From contig JALRMH010000018.1 in assembly GCA_026119935.1 (NCBI GenBank), positions 496,001-560,000 on the forward strand: a stretch of DNA of 64,000 nt, in the 5' to 3' direction. A model generated the notes under the pieces. The model did no database searches. It saw only the letters and a list, made by a program, of their open reading frames with translations, and had not been told where the DNA came from. The translations under genes were made by a program, and so were the position numbers. Positions 11,978 to 23,673 of the stretch are shown here, piece by piece. Origin of the DNA: Endothia cerciana (Eukaryota; Ascomycota; Sordariomycetes; Diaporthales; Cryphonectriaceae). The stretch's first letter is position 1. The number at the start of each line of letters is the position of its first letter.

Positions 11978-13612
11978 TTCTGCGAATTGGTGAGGAAATC
12001 CGTAGAAATTGAGGTGGTGTTGGTGGTGGTCGGGATTGCAGAGGTGCTCGTTGTAGACGTCGGGAAGACGATTTGACCTGCAAAGTGAAATTGTGTGGGG
12101 GCTCGAAATTAGCAAGGCGGTCGGCAGAAGTGGCAGAATTTTCAGGGCCCAAGCAGAACCAGAACTGGCCAATCACGTGCGACTCACTCTAGGCGCCTTG
12201 TGGTACTGCTTATGTTTGACAACTTGCGCAGAAACACAGGGTGAATTGGAATGTTCGGTGTTAATAACTATTGTCAAGGTGTTATTTTCATCCTCGGAGC
12301 TGTGCACAGCGAGAGATCTGCAGGATAGTAGCAAAAGGTCAACTGGGGGAGTACAAACGTTGGCTAGGAGGTACTTCGACCGCCACTAGGATTTGGGGGT
12401 TTTCCCCTTGTACCTAACGACAGCACGTCTAGTGGGAATCCATACCACCAAGGTGGTCCTGCCCGGACACGAAGAAAGGACATGCTCATGGACGACCTCA
12501 TGATAAGACGGCAGAAAGTGTTACACCCTTCTTGACACCTCAAATGAGCACCAGTCCTTTCGTGATGAGCGGGGCGGATGCATACAGAATGGTCACAGCA
12601 TGATCTCGAGTGCTGACATGTCAGACGCACTCTCCTGCTGTCTATACCGACTGACAGCCGACCAGCTCTGAGAACAATATCAGAAGTCAGCTGCAGAAAA
12701 CTCTGGGGATTGACCAGAAGAATCGTCGCTAAGCTTATTATCTTGGTGTCCAAGCTGAAGCATGTGAGATATCACAGAAAGGGCCATGGTACTGGTACTC
12801 TTCTGCTACACGACCACAAGGTGCTCTCGAGATACAGGTGCTTTATGCCATGCTACTGGACAGCTTGCATTCTATCTGATACTGGTGCTAGAGCACTGGC
12901 TTCTTGGTTGCTAGAAATGGGACTCGGTATTCAGCTGCTTGGATCTCAGGCGGCAGAGTGCACAGAAGCTGAACATGAAGGTGCAGCATCTACAAGTGCT
13001 ATAATAATTTTGACGAATCCTCATTATCATCTTCCAAGAGTTGACTCGGCATGTAGTACTAGTACTACGGTTAGGTAAAATGAGCCAGTCGTGGTCCCCG
13101 CTTTTTGGCGCCAAATCAAAAGTGCCCTGGCGGTCTCGAGTGGAGCAAATCTGATGCTGCGTCGCAGAGACGAGGTATGGCCCGTGCACCTGCAGCCTCT
13201 TCTGGATTTCGTCGGAGACAATCATCAAGCGCCGCGACAACACGAGCAAGCAAGCGAGACTACTCCCGAAACTTCTCCCACCACACAGTCACGATTGTTT
13301 ATCCTCGTCTGACCGCCCACTCATATTCTGGGTACTGGGCACACCCTGCCATTCGTTCTCTTCTTTCCGTATTTTCTCCCCTTCGTTTGACCTGGGCTTT
13401 CCAAACCTCTCAAAACTCACCGGCGACGCCCGACCGCCCCCCTATCGACTGTCGAGCCACGACCGACCCTCAATTGAAGGCCCTTCGACCGCGACCCGAA
13501 ATCCCGCTCACCCATCCACGCCGACCCATCGCGATCCATTCGCCTTGATTCCAAACTCAAACAGTCCGTGCACGTTCCGATCTCGCAACCTGACAGCAAC
13601 GGCGAATTCAAG
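11978..13612. other. Intergenic stretch between divergent eL31 and RAX1-like genes
   Basis: About 1.6 kb, lower in G+C than its flanks around 12,200-13,080. The open frames on both strands (for example 12364-12753 and 12911-13249, minus) have low-complexity or unnatural translations and no splice partners that I could find. It must hold both promoters. No tRNA or transposon pattern is visible. Confidence 0.4.
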
Positions 13613-14855
13613 ATGGGGGACCTCTCACCATCCCCCCTCCCTGACCTCAACCGGAATCGGCTTCCAACACTCTTCGAAGTGTTGAGCCGGCGAACCCTAC
13701 CCCCAGTCGACCTTTTCTCCTTCTACATCTTTATGCGAGATCAGCAAAGATCGGTAGACTACCTGGACTTCTGGTACGAAGACCCACGAGCGATGAACGA
13801 GACCCCCTCCTCCACCGATCATCCCCCCTAACCTACCCCATCACAGGCTCGACGTCGCCCAGCACATGACACTATGCCGCCACTACGTCCGCGAGCTCCG
13901 CAGGTCCGTCCTGATCGGGACCCCCGACCCTGAACACGCCTCGAAGCGCTCCTCGCAGATCCTCGAGAGCATGGGCGACATGAACTTCTCGGCCCCGGGC
14001 CCATCAATGTACGCGACCGAGAAGGAGCGCGACCAGGACGCCCAGATGTCGGCGTACCTGCGCGAGGAGCGAGCAGCGCCTGGCACCCCAGGCACTCCCG
14101 GTGCGGCGTTCTACGACTCCCCCCGCCAGAGCACCACCGAGCGGCCCCGTCCCAGCCACGGCAGCACGCCGCGGGAGCTAGTGACGGACTCGAACTCGCC
14201 GGCGCACACGGTGGCGCGACAGGACATACGCGCGTCGGCCGAGAAGATCCTGTACACATTCCTGCTCCCCGGCGCGGAGAGGGAGATTGTGCTGCCCGGC
14301 CACATCACGGAGGACGTCACGCGGGCGATCGAAGAGGAGGGCAGGGACGACCCCGAGGTGTTCGACCTGGCCAAGGATTATGTGTTCCAGGCCATGGAGA
14401 GGGACGCCTTCCCGGGATTCCTGCGGATGAAGGCGCTGGGGAACCTGATCCCGCCGACTCTGATTCTTAGGCTGATCATTGGGTTGGTGTCGATGTTTGG
14501 CGCGTTTTGGGCCGGATTTGTCTTGATCTTCCTTGACAAATCGAGGCTGACGAGATGTTGGGTATGTTGCTCTCCTTATGAAGCACGGATATGTCCTCTC
14601 ACTGACGCCTGTCTGCAGCTCATCCTGCCTTTCACCCTGGGAGTATACTTCCTCGCCTCATATCAGTACTCTTTGGATCCTGTGCTCGCCCTCATCGGAC
14701 TGAGCGAGTACACGCCCTTCAATTTCTCCCGTGTTCGGGAGCCATACGTCCGGAAATTACTCGCGAAGCGTGCAATCATGGTCCTGGCAGTGACGGCACT
14801 TGTTGATGCAGCACTATCAGTACTGTTCATATTGGTGCCTGGCAAGCGCCTTTGA
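13613..14855 (+). CDS. rax1: RGS-domain membrane protein, RAX1-like
   Basis: Regulator-of-G-protein-signalling fold fused to C-terminal membrane helices; in yeast RAX1 acts with RAX2 in bud-site choice, and in moulds RAX1/RGS proteins affect growth and conidiation. Exons 13613-13773, 13847-14561 and 14619-14855 give 370 residues. The N-terminal half begins the RGS fold (LPTLFEVLSRRTLPPVDLF, then DYLDFWLDVAQHMTLCRHYV), interrupted by a Pro/Ser/Gly-rich insert near residues 90-160, and resumes at ASAEKILYTFLLPGAER. Three hydrophobic helices follow: ILRLIIGLVSMFGAFWAGFV, LILPFTLGVYFLASY and IMVLAVTALVDAALSVLFI. The ATG at 13613 has a good context (caagATGG). The exon joint restores DFW-LDV. Function is by family. 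Confidence 0.85.
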
Positions 14856-15765
14856 TCACCGATGCGGCAATGCAAACTCGATATCAAATCTTTTAATTGA
14901 CGACGTTACGACCTTCCATTTTCGACACCCACCACTTTTCTAGCGACCCGAAACATCACTACCAAGTCAGTTTCTCTTTTTGTCGCCGGGGCGGCGAGAG
15001 CCCTCGTCCAGGATACGATGATACCAGAGTTGTCGCAAGGTTCTTTCTCACGGGCGGAGCAGAGACAAGACCCCTATGACAGGGAAAAGGGGGAAGACTT
15101 GGCGTTTTTGAATGGATCGAGGACAACGGTAATCTTCGCACAAACTTGCGTTGCTGTGTATGAACACATTGTACTTGTACGATTGCTCCCGCCAATTTGA
15201 GGATGGCGATCTTTTGAAGGAGAGCTTTTCGCCAGCTTGATCGGAATTGATGCTTGGGCCAGCAAGGGGCAGGCAGAGAAAGGGAAGGGTGGCTGACAGA
15301 GATCAGGAACGCTGGCCTTTGGTTCACTAATATCGTTATTCTCCGGGGGTGCCGTTGACAGTCCCTAGTCCCTAGCCCGGGGCTTGATTTGAATCGATGA
15401 TCTTGCTTGATCGGAATATCCTCATGACTTCGTGCAGGTGTACTACCTAAGTAAGGTCATGTGCAGGGAAATGAAGCCATGGATTGAGAAGACACCTTTG
15501 CTCCTTCAACCTGTCTTATCACAATGCTGCCTGTTCCCGACTTATTTACGAGCCTCGTTCCCGGGAGAGGCAAGCCAGCCTGCCGAGGCCATTGAGCCAC
15601 CACTCAGGCGCCTTGGTCGAGGACCCGAGTACTGCCCACGGTGGCTGATGCAATGCTGCCTCCTATAGTCCGCGGTAAGCCATCATGCCTAGGACAAGTG
15701 CCAACCGTGAGGTGGTGTAGAATCGCCTGACGACGGCTCTGGTGAGTTCATAGAGGTTCGTCACC
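14856..15765. other. 3' intergenic stretch between convergent RAX1-like and csn7 genes
   Basis: About 900 bases. No supported ORF or repeat. The segment near 15,690-15,765 may contain a last short csn7 exon (see that entry). Confidence 0.35.
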
Positions 15766-16764
15766 TCACAACTTACGCCGACTTGTCCGCTTCTGTCCCG
15801 GCACCTCCCCATCATCATCCAGGTCCATGGCCTCGTCATCATCATCCACGCCCGCCGTGGTCTCCATCAACTTCTCGCTGCCCCTCTTCGCACCGCCGCC
15901 GGCACCCATCTGCGACCTCAAGTTCGCCACGGCCGAGTGGCCGTGGCCCCTCCTCTGCCTGTGCCGCGAGTTCGCACCCGCACCTCCGTCACCGCCGCCG
16001 CCGCCGATAGCACCGCCGCTCTTCTCCTCCGCGGCCACGGCGGCGGCCACGACCCGCTCGCTCTCGCGCTTCTGAGCGACGGCGCGGGCGGTCTCGGCCC
16101 GGATGGCGGACACGGAGGCCTCGAGCTCGGCGAGGGTGGCGTCACAGCGGGCGGACCACTCCCGCAGGGTGCTGACGATACCGGCGACGGAGGCGGTGCG
16201 CACGTCGCGGAGGGGGGCGACGCTGCTGACCTGGACCTCCTGGCGGGCGGGGTTGAGCCTGGCGGCCAGCAGGCCGGCGTAGACGGCGCTGATGACGACG
16301 TCCTCGAGCTCCCTGGGCGTGGACAGGGCGAGGTGGCGCATCAGGGACGGGTAGCCGAGCTGGGTCTTGTCGCGGGAGAGGGTGAGCAGGGAGAGCTGGC
16401 GGAGCTTGAGCTGCTGGGCCGGGCTGAGGGGCGGGAGGCCGCCGGCGGCGGCGGCGTACCCCGAGTACAGCCCATGGCTGAAGAGCTGGAGGTGGGTGTG
16501 CCACGCACGGAACTCGGGCTCGGGGGACGTCTCGAGGGCGGCGATGTTGGGCGTGCTGAGCAGCTCGGTGAAGATGTAGGTGCCGGGGGCGGAGGTCGCG
16601 CGGTTGATGAGGTCGGCGGCTGCACGGGGGGAGTTGGCGGATTTGGAGAGGGCCAGGAAGGGCTGTGATGGTGGGTTAGCATGACTGTTGGGTAGCCTCA
16701 CTGATGGACTGGTAGGGGGGCTGCAACTTGCCTCCAGCGCGGTGAGGGCTTTGGTCTGCTCCAT
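15766..16764 (-). CDS. csn7: COP9 signalosome subunit 7 (PCI domain)
   Basis: Subunit of the COP9 signalosome, which removes NEDD8 from cullin ubiquitin ligases. Exon 1 (16764-16732) codes for 11 residues ending TALE; exon 2 (16662-15766) begins PFLALSKSA. The intron between them starts with GCAAGT and ends CACAG, so it is a GC-AG intron; without it the frame carries an unrelated Pro/Ser insert. The PCI region includes SPRAAADLINRATSAPGTYIF, LKLRQLSLLTLSRDKTQLGY and the EVQVSSVAPLRDV winged-helix end. A coiled, Gly-rich, then acidic tail follows (total 309 residues). A perfect donor (gtaagt) lies just before the stop, so the last residues may instead come from a small exon near 15,690-15,730. 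Confidence 0.88.
   Translation of the reverse strand: MEQTKALTALEASCSPPTSPSVRLPNSHANPPSQPFLALSKSANSPRAAADLINRATSAPGTYIFTELLSTPNIAALETSPEPEFRAWHTHLQLFSHGLYSGYAAAAGGLPPLSPAQQLKLRQLSLLTLSRDKTQLGYPSLMRHLALSTPRELEDVVISAVYAGLLAARLNPARQEVQVSSVAPLRDVRTASVAGIVSTLREWSARCDATLAELEASVSAIRAETARAVAQKRESERVVAAAVAAEEKSGGAIGGGGGDGGAGANSRHRQRRGHGHSAVANLRSQMGAGGGAKRGSEKLMETTAGVDDDDEAMDLDDDGEVPGQKRTSRRKL
16663..16731 (-). other. GC-AG intron in csn7
   Basis: Sixty-nine bases from GCAAGT to CATCACAG on the minus strand, phase 0. The GCAAGT hexamer is the usual form of the rare GC donor. No GT donor nearby gives an in-frame joint. Confidence 0.75.
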
Positions 16765-19074
16765 CTTGGCTGGTGGTGCGGGGGGGGGCCTGCTGTTGCT
16801 GGACCCTTGGTGAGGCGGGAAGGCTGAAGGTGGTCGACCAAGCTCCAGACCGACGTCAACCGTGAGCTCGTACGTACGGCAGCCAAGGCGGGGTTGTCGG
16901 CAGGCAAGGCGGGAGCTGTCCGGCTTAGGTGCTCGGTCGTCGTTGGCCGGAGGGTGTGGTGCACCTACTAGCTGGACCAGACCCCAGAAAGCGACCCGGC
17001 GTGCCCCCCCACCAGGACAGGCTGCTGATGTGGTGGAGAGGGAGAGCTTGGGAAGGGGTGTTTTGCCGATTTGCCGCCAGTGGTGGGTTCGAAACGTGCG
17101 GAGGATTCGTGTCTCAGAGCTTAGGAGGTTTGATGGGAGAAGGTCAAAAGGTTACTGTTTGAGATGCGTTTGGGCTGGTGTCGTAGCTTGCCGTCTGGCG
17201 GGGGAGCCTGCCGCAAAGGTGGACAGGGCTCAGGGACGGGGCACTGCGGAGGGTCCACAGGAGGCAGTCCTCAGCCCCTGCACCCGCATCGAAGCTCCCT
17301 CTCACTAACTATTCACTGCTCGACGCCTGAACGCCTGGTTCTCTTCCTACCTATCACCCCAGGAGCCCGTGCGAACCTGACGCGTGCCCGCAGGACCTCT
17401 CACGGGTCCAAGCGCCGATCACCATGTCACTTCACGAGGTCAGGCTGCGAGGCTGGTTGCTTGATGTGGTCCCGACTGCCGACTGGCCCGTCTCACCGAG
17501 CGGACGGTACGGTGAAGAACACGGTCTCAGACCCTGCTGGGGAAGAAGACAACGTGGCAGAGACAAGGACAATATCCTGTCTTGCTATCAGCCCGATGCG
17601 AGACGGGCGGGCTTATTGCTGACCTATCGACAGACCCGACCCTACAGAGAGTTATCACCAGTGCGACCGTCATGTCAAGCCGCACGTCCCAGAAGAGGCG
17701 ATTTATTGCCGCGCTATTGAAAGGCTGTGTGGGTGTGTCTGTGTGGGAGGCCACGCGTGCACGAGGTGTGATATCGAAGACAGTGGTCAAAAGATGCCCT
17801 GTTTCGGCCGATTATTGATATTAACGGAGATGAGGCTCGGGTATAGGACAGGTCCGGGTGGTGGCCTCACCTAATGGTGGTCGTCGTGGGACCCGTGGAC
17901 GTGTTCTCTGCAGGGCCCAGATGCATGCCACGCATAGTGCCCGCCCCACGCCGAGCGTAGCCCAGAGATATCCACCTGCGGACCCAAAGTACGAGCTTTG
18001 AGATATGATATGACAGACCTCGACTTTCAAACTCGCCAAAGAGCGCCACGAAACGTGGAGCTTGTGAGCCCCCCCCCCCTGGTACTGGCCATCCCGCGCG
18101 CTCTTTGTCGGTGGTAGTCTGCAAGGGGACCTGAATGCTACAAGGAGTTCTGGGTGTACGGACGTACCATGACACAAGTTAGCTGGGGGAGGGGGTAGGC
18201 GCCTACGCTCAGACACTTGTCCACCAGGATCGAAACGGCAGAAGGGGGGGGGTGTTGTTACGTACCCGTGGTACCACGGCCTAGAGGCGAGCTAGTGCCT
18301 TGAACCCCCCCGGGCAGCCGGATCAGACCCTTGCCAAATCCCTCAGAACCCCATCGCCGCCGCCTGCATTCCCTTCATGCATTTGCAATCGCATCTGCAC
18401 CGCCTCGGACATGCTCCCCCAGGTGCTGCCAGGCCAGATGTCAACGTCCCCAGGGGAACCTCGGAAAATCTGTGGGTTCCGAGTTCCAACAGCCGCGACG
18501 ACGAGACACGACGAAACCTCTCCCCGTATCTGCGGTATCCAACATGAGTTAAACTTCCCTCGCCCGACCCCACGACCCTCTCGCATGCCTTCTTTTGTAC
18601 CCGCGCCTCGCTGCCTCCCTCCCAGTCCTGCTCGCGTCCTCTCTTCTTCTATCTCCTCTCCTGCAGCGTCATCGTGGCCCTCGCGCTTATCAAGCAGTAA
18701 TCATACCACGACTATTACACCTCTGCATAATCCCCTCCAGCCTACCTGACTCGGCCGCCGCATTCCTCCTCCCCCCCCGCCCACTGGGCTGCCGAATCCT
18801 TCATTTTCCTGCCCATCTGCCACTCGAGCCTGGTGTTGGCCCCAACTTGTACATACACGCGAGTACAAGAAGGAACCCACACCGCCCGGAAGCTGGTCTT
18901 CTGGTTCCCTTCTTGGATCCATACTATAACCTTCGACATCGGATTTGGCGCCTTGTCCACCGGGATACCTCCACGCCTCACCTCTCCCAGATGCCTTGGG
19001 CCTCGGCCTAGAGACGCCGGCGACCACCACTCGTGCGCATCTATCCGTCATAATCTCCTCACAACAGCGGCGAC
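16765..19074. other. Gene-poor 2.3-kb stretch upstream of the copper ATPase and csn7
   Basis: Divergent upstream region of unusual length for this window. Pyrimidine-rich segments and short C or G runs (C11 at 18069-18079, G9 at 18244-18252) are present. None of the open frames (up to about 150 codons) has natural composition or splice partners. It probably holds a long 5' leader or regulatory DNA. Confidence 0.4.
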
Positions 19075-22000
19075 ATGGCCCCGTCCAAGATCAAGGTCCC
19101 CTCGGGGGACTCGTTGAGTGTGAACACGGCGCACATGGCCACGACGACCCTGAAGGTCGGCGGTATGACGTGAGTCGCCCCTCGTGCTTACTTGGCGCTC
19201 CGCGTGGCCCGGGCTTTCAGCGCGGCGCAGCTCAGCGCTCTAGGCTGCCATGGCCCGGGCCCTACATGCTTGGGGCTCTGCTTGCTCTAACTTGCTATGC
19301 GACAGGTGCGGCGCTTGCACTTCTGCTGTCGAGGGCGGACTCAGGGGCGTTGACGGCGTCGGCAACGTCTCCGTCAGCCTGATCATGGAGAGGGCAGTTG
19401 TCATGCACGACGCAGACCGGATATCCGCCGAGCAGATACAAGAGATCATCGAAGACCGGGGCTTCGACGCAGACGTCCTATCTACCGACCTGGTCTCACC
19501 ACGAGCGGACAAGATGGACGGCGCGTTTGCAGACGCAGCACGGGCCGGGCCGAGGATCCTCGGCACGGTCGTGGCGATCGAGGGCATGACCTGCGGCGCA
19601 TGTACATCTGCCGTCGAGGGTGCCTTCAAGGGCGTCCCGGGCGTCAAGAACTTCAGCATCTCGTTGCTGTCCGAAAGGGCCGTCATCGATCACGACCCAT
19701 CCGTCCTACCCGCAGAGAAGATCGCCGAAATGATTGAGGACCGGGGATTTGGCGCGACCATCGTCGAGAGCTCGGAGGCACAAGACGAGAAGACCGCCTC
19801 GGAGGGGTCGAAGAGCAAGACCCTACAAACGGTCACGACGGTTGCCATCGAAGGTATGACCTGCGGCGCTTGCACGTCAGCTGTCGAATCCGGCTTCAAG
19901 GGCGTCGGCGGGATGCTCAAATTCAACATCAGTCTGCTAGCCGAGAGGGCAGTGATCACACACGACCCGGCAAGGCTGTCGGCCGAGCAGATCGTCGAGG
20001 TTATCGAGGACCGTGGCTTCGGCGCCAACATCATTTCAACGCAGTCGGAGACGGCCGATACGTCACAGGCATCTGCTACGGCGCAGTTCAAGGTCTACGG
20101 CGTACCAAATGCTGCCGCGGCCACAGCGCTCGAGGAGAAGATACAGACTCTTCCAGGCGTGACCTCCGTCAAGCTGAGCCTTGCAACGTCAAGACTGACT
20201 ATCGCACATCAGCCCGGTGTAACAGGCCTCCGAGCTATTGTTGAAGAGGTGGAGGATGCTGGCTACAACGCCCTTGTCGCGGACAACGACGACAATAACG
20301 CACAACTGGAGTCTCTCGCGAAGACACGAGAGATCAATGAGTGGCGGAGGGCCTTTAAGACATCTGTGGGTTTCGCCGTCCCCGTGTTCCTCATTGGTAT
20401 GATCATACCGATGTGCGTACCAGCGCTGGACTTTGGGTCATGGCAGGCCTTGCCCGGTCTTTTCCTGGGCGATATCCTTTGCCTGCTCCTGACAATTCCC
20501 GTTCAATTCGGTATTGGAAAGCGCTTCTACATTTCGGCCTACAAGTCCGTCAAGCACGGCTCGCCGACCATGGACGTCCTTGTCGTCCTGGGCACTTCTT
20601 GTGCCTTCTTCTTCAGCTGTGTCGCCATGTTGGTCTCGTTCTTCTTTCCTCCGCACACCCGACCAAGCACGATCTTCGATACCAGCACGATGCTGATCAC
20701 CTTTATCACTTTCGGTCGATTCCTAGAGAACCGTGCCAAGGGTCAGACCTCCAAGGCTCTGTCCCGTCTCATGTCACTGGCACCGTCGATGGCCACAATC
20801 TACGCTGACCCGATCGCCGCCGAGAAGGCAGCTGAGAAGTGGGACAGCGTTACGAGCAGCGGCGAACCGAAGACGCCCACGGCGGACGGGAATGCCGCCG
20901 AGGAGAAGATCATCCCGACGGAACTCATCCAGGTTGGAGACATCGTCATCCTGCGCCCTGGCGACAAGATTCCTGCCGATGGCGTTCTAGTCCGGGGCGA
21001 GACTTACGTCGACGAGAGCATGGTGACTGGCGAGGCCATGCCCGTACAGAAGCGCAAAGGCTCAAACCTGATTGGCGGTACCGTCAACGGTCATGGCCGT
21101 GTCGACTTCAGGGTCACCCGGGCTGGTCGAGACACACAGCTCAGCCAGATTGTCAAGCTCGTCCAGGACGCCCAAACAACGAGGGCTCCCATCCAGAGGC
21201 TTGCGGATACTCTTGCCGGTTACTTCGTGCCCATGATCCTCATCCTCGGCCTTCTGACCTTCGTGGTCTGGATGGTCCTCAGCCATGTGCTTGCCAACCC
21301 ACCGAAGATCTTCCAAGAGGACTCCAGCGGCGGCAAGATTTTCGTGTGCGTCAAGCTGTGCATCTCGGTCATTGTCTTCGCCTGCCCTTGTGCTCTGGGC
21401 CTGGCCACCCCAACTGCTGTTATGGTCGGCACTGGGGTCGGCGCAGAGAACGGTATCCTGGTCAAGGGTGGTGCAGCATTAGAGACTACTACGAAGGTCA
21501 CTCAAGTCGTTCTCGACAAGACTGGTACTATCACCTACGGCAGGATGACCGTGGCCAGTATGAATATCGTTTCGGCCTGGCAGGACAATGAGTGGCGCCG
21601 TCGACTATGGTGGACCGTTGTCGGTCTTGCTGAGATGGGCAGCGAACATCCAGTGGGTAAGGCCGTGCTCAATGCCGCCAAGAATGAGCTTGGTCTTGAC
21701 CCAGAGGGCACCATCGAGGGCAGCGTTGGCGACTTCGCTGCAGCCGTCGGACGCGGTATCTCCGCAGCCGTTGAGCCCGCCACTAGCGCCGAGCGCACGC
21801 GCTATACCGTCCTGGTCGGCAACGTCAAGTACCTCCGCGAGAATAATGTGGAAGTTCCGCAGGAGGCTATTGACTCCTCGGAGGCCATCAACAAGAACGC
21901 CTCCTCCGGCAAAGCTCGCGAGTCCGCCGGAACCACCAACATCTTCATCGCCATCGACGGCAATTACGCAGGTCATCTGTGCCTCTCAGACGTGATCAAG

Positions 22001-22741
22001 GAAGGCGCAGCAGCCGCGATCGCGGTCCTTCAGCACCGCATGGGCGTCAAGGTCGCCATGGTCACCGGAGACCAGCCCTCGACTGCCCACGCCGTCGCCG
22101 CCGCGGTTGGCATCCCCGAGGACTGTGTCCACGCCGGCGTCTCGCCGGACCAGAAGCAGATCATTGTCCGCCAGCTCCGCGAGCAGGGCGAGGTCGTGGC
22201 CATGGTGGGCGACGGCATCAACGACTCACCCGCTCTCGCAACCGCAGACGTCGGGATCGCCATGTCCTCCGGTACGGATGTCGCCATGGAGGCGGCAGAC
22301 GTCGTGCTCATGCGGCCCAACGAGCTGATGGACATCCCCGCGGCGCTGCACCTCTCGAAGAGCATCTTCAGCCGCATCAAGGCCAACCTGGCGTGGGCGT
22401 GTCTGTACAATATCGTCGGCCTCCCCTTCGCGATGGGCATCTTCCTGCCCTTCGGGCTGCACCTGCACCCGATGGCCGCCGGCGCGGCCATGGCTGTTAG
22501 CTCGGTGTCCGTGGTCGTGAGCTCTCTGTTGTTGAAGTTCTGGAGGAGACCCAGGTGGATGGATGAGGCGGCTGGCAAGGAGGCGATGGAGAGGAGGATG
22601 AGCAGGCCCGGCCTGGTAGACACGGTGAAGGGCGGTGTGCTCGAGGTGGCTGACAGGGTGAGAGGTGCGATGAATAGGAGTAGGAAGGAGGAGGCCGGGT
22701 ATGTGCCGTTGGCGAATCTGGATGGGGACGACAGGGTCTAG
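19075..22741 (+). CDS. ccc2: Copper-transporting P1B-type ATPase, CCC2/ATP7 type
   Basis: Pumps cytosolic Cu(I) into the late Golgi lumen for loading of multicopper oxidases in its family. Exons 19075-19169 and 19306-22741 give 1,176 residues; the intron splits the first metal site at MT-CGAC. Heavy-metal domains carry CGAC at residues 33-36, 128-131 and 218-221. A fourth ferredoxin-like repeat (about 283-345) has no CxxC. Downstream are the VTGEAMP actuator motif, the CPC copper channel motif at 725-727 (FACPCALGLATPT), phosphorylation site Asp769 in DKTGTIT, SEHPVGKA, GDQPSTAHA and GDGINDSPALA. Eight membrane helices are expected from the hydrophobic segments. The C-terminal tail is short and basic, then acidic. 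All catalytic motifs are intact. A four-repeat N-terminus is longer than yeast Ccc2, which has two. Confidence 0.95.
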
Positions 22742-23673
22742 GGATCATTAAGGAGAGGCCTTGCAATGGCTACCCACTCAAGTATATGAGGCAATGAATG
22801 GCAGCGCTGAGGGGCGTATATTTTGGCATAGCATTGGAGTATCGATCGCTGTTTGGATGGTAACGACAGTAAAATGTCCCCCTGTCCCTTCCCACCGGGT
22901 TCTGCGTGATAAACCGCTGCTTCGAGCCCCTTATAGTAATTCAGGAAGATTCTTGTGGTGCGCCGGGCTTGGCTTGTTTATGTGAGGTATACATCGCGTC
23001 TTTTTTCCTCACACTAATCGTTCCTGACCCGGAATCCGACTTGCATTCATTCTACGCTCCTTCCACTCGGCAGGCCTTAACCGCTTCCTTCGTGATGAGA
23101 ATCTTTTGACTCGAGATAACCCCGTATTTGGAATTTTGCAATACTTTACGACCTATGTTTTTTCCTCCAGTAATAAGGGTTTGGCTTTGTCGACCACCCA
23201 CCGAAGAAGAAGGCGGGGGAAAGAAAGGGGGGGGGGGGGGAGGGAGTTGGCTTAAAGACGGGCATGATTTAACCCCAACCCTGGCCTCTCGGCCTCGCAG
23301 GAGGAGTTGAGGGTCAACGACGTCAAACTTTTGAAGTCACAACGAGCCACGCTACGTTCAAGTGTGATAAGCGTCTGTTGCCTGTCATGAAAAGCAGATA
23401 AGCCGACCTCAGATGGCGAATGGACACCAGATCAGCGAGATATCGATGAGACGGGGCAGAAAACCACAGCCCAGCAGCCTTTACTAACTCCACCAGCAAG
23501 TGAACGAATATGATGTAAGAAGCTGGTGTCGACGTCTGAAAGTCTTCGCCAAAAGTCGACTCGACTTGGCTCCTCCTCCTCCTCCTCCTCCTCCTCCTCC
23601 TCCTCCTCCTGAACGGTGCACTTTGTGTCCTTGCTGGCCGTGCGCCTTGAAACTCGGGAGACCTCCAGCCGCA
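22742..23673. other. Intergenic stretch between ccc2 and mdm12
   Basis: About 930 bases with a G13 run (23228-23240) and a TCC repeat (see separate entry). No supported gene. It carries the ccc2 3' end and the mdm12 promoter. Confidence 0.4.
23571..23610 (+). repeat. (TCC)n microsatellite in the mdm12 leader
   Basis: Forty bases of uninterrupted TCC/CTC triplets ending 63 bases before the mdm12 start. In the frame of mdm12 it reads as poly-proline, which makes an automatic ORF look 58 codons longer. Confidence 0.9.

Noticed and set aside
17084..17110. TTCGAAA segment resembling a tRNA T-loop
   Set aside because: The flanking bases do not pair and no acceptor or anticodon arm can be drawn.
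23500..23673. N-terminal extension of mdm12 with a run of 13 prolines
   Set aside because: It is a TCC microsatellite in the leader; the conserved protein start is at 23674.
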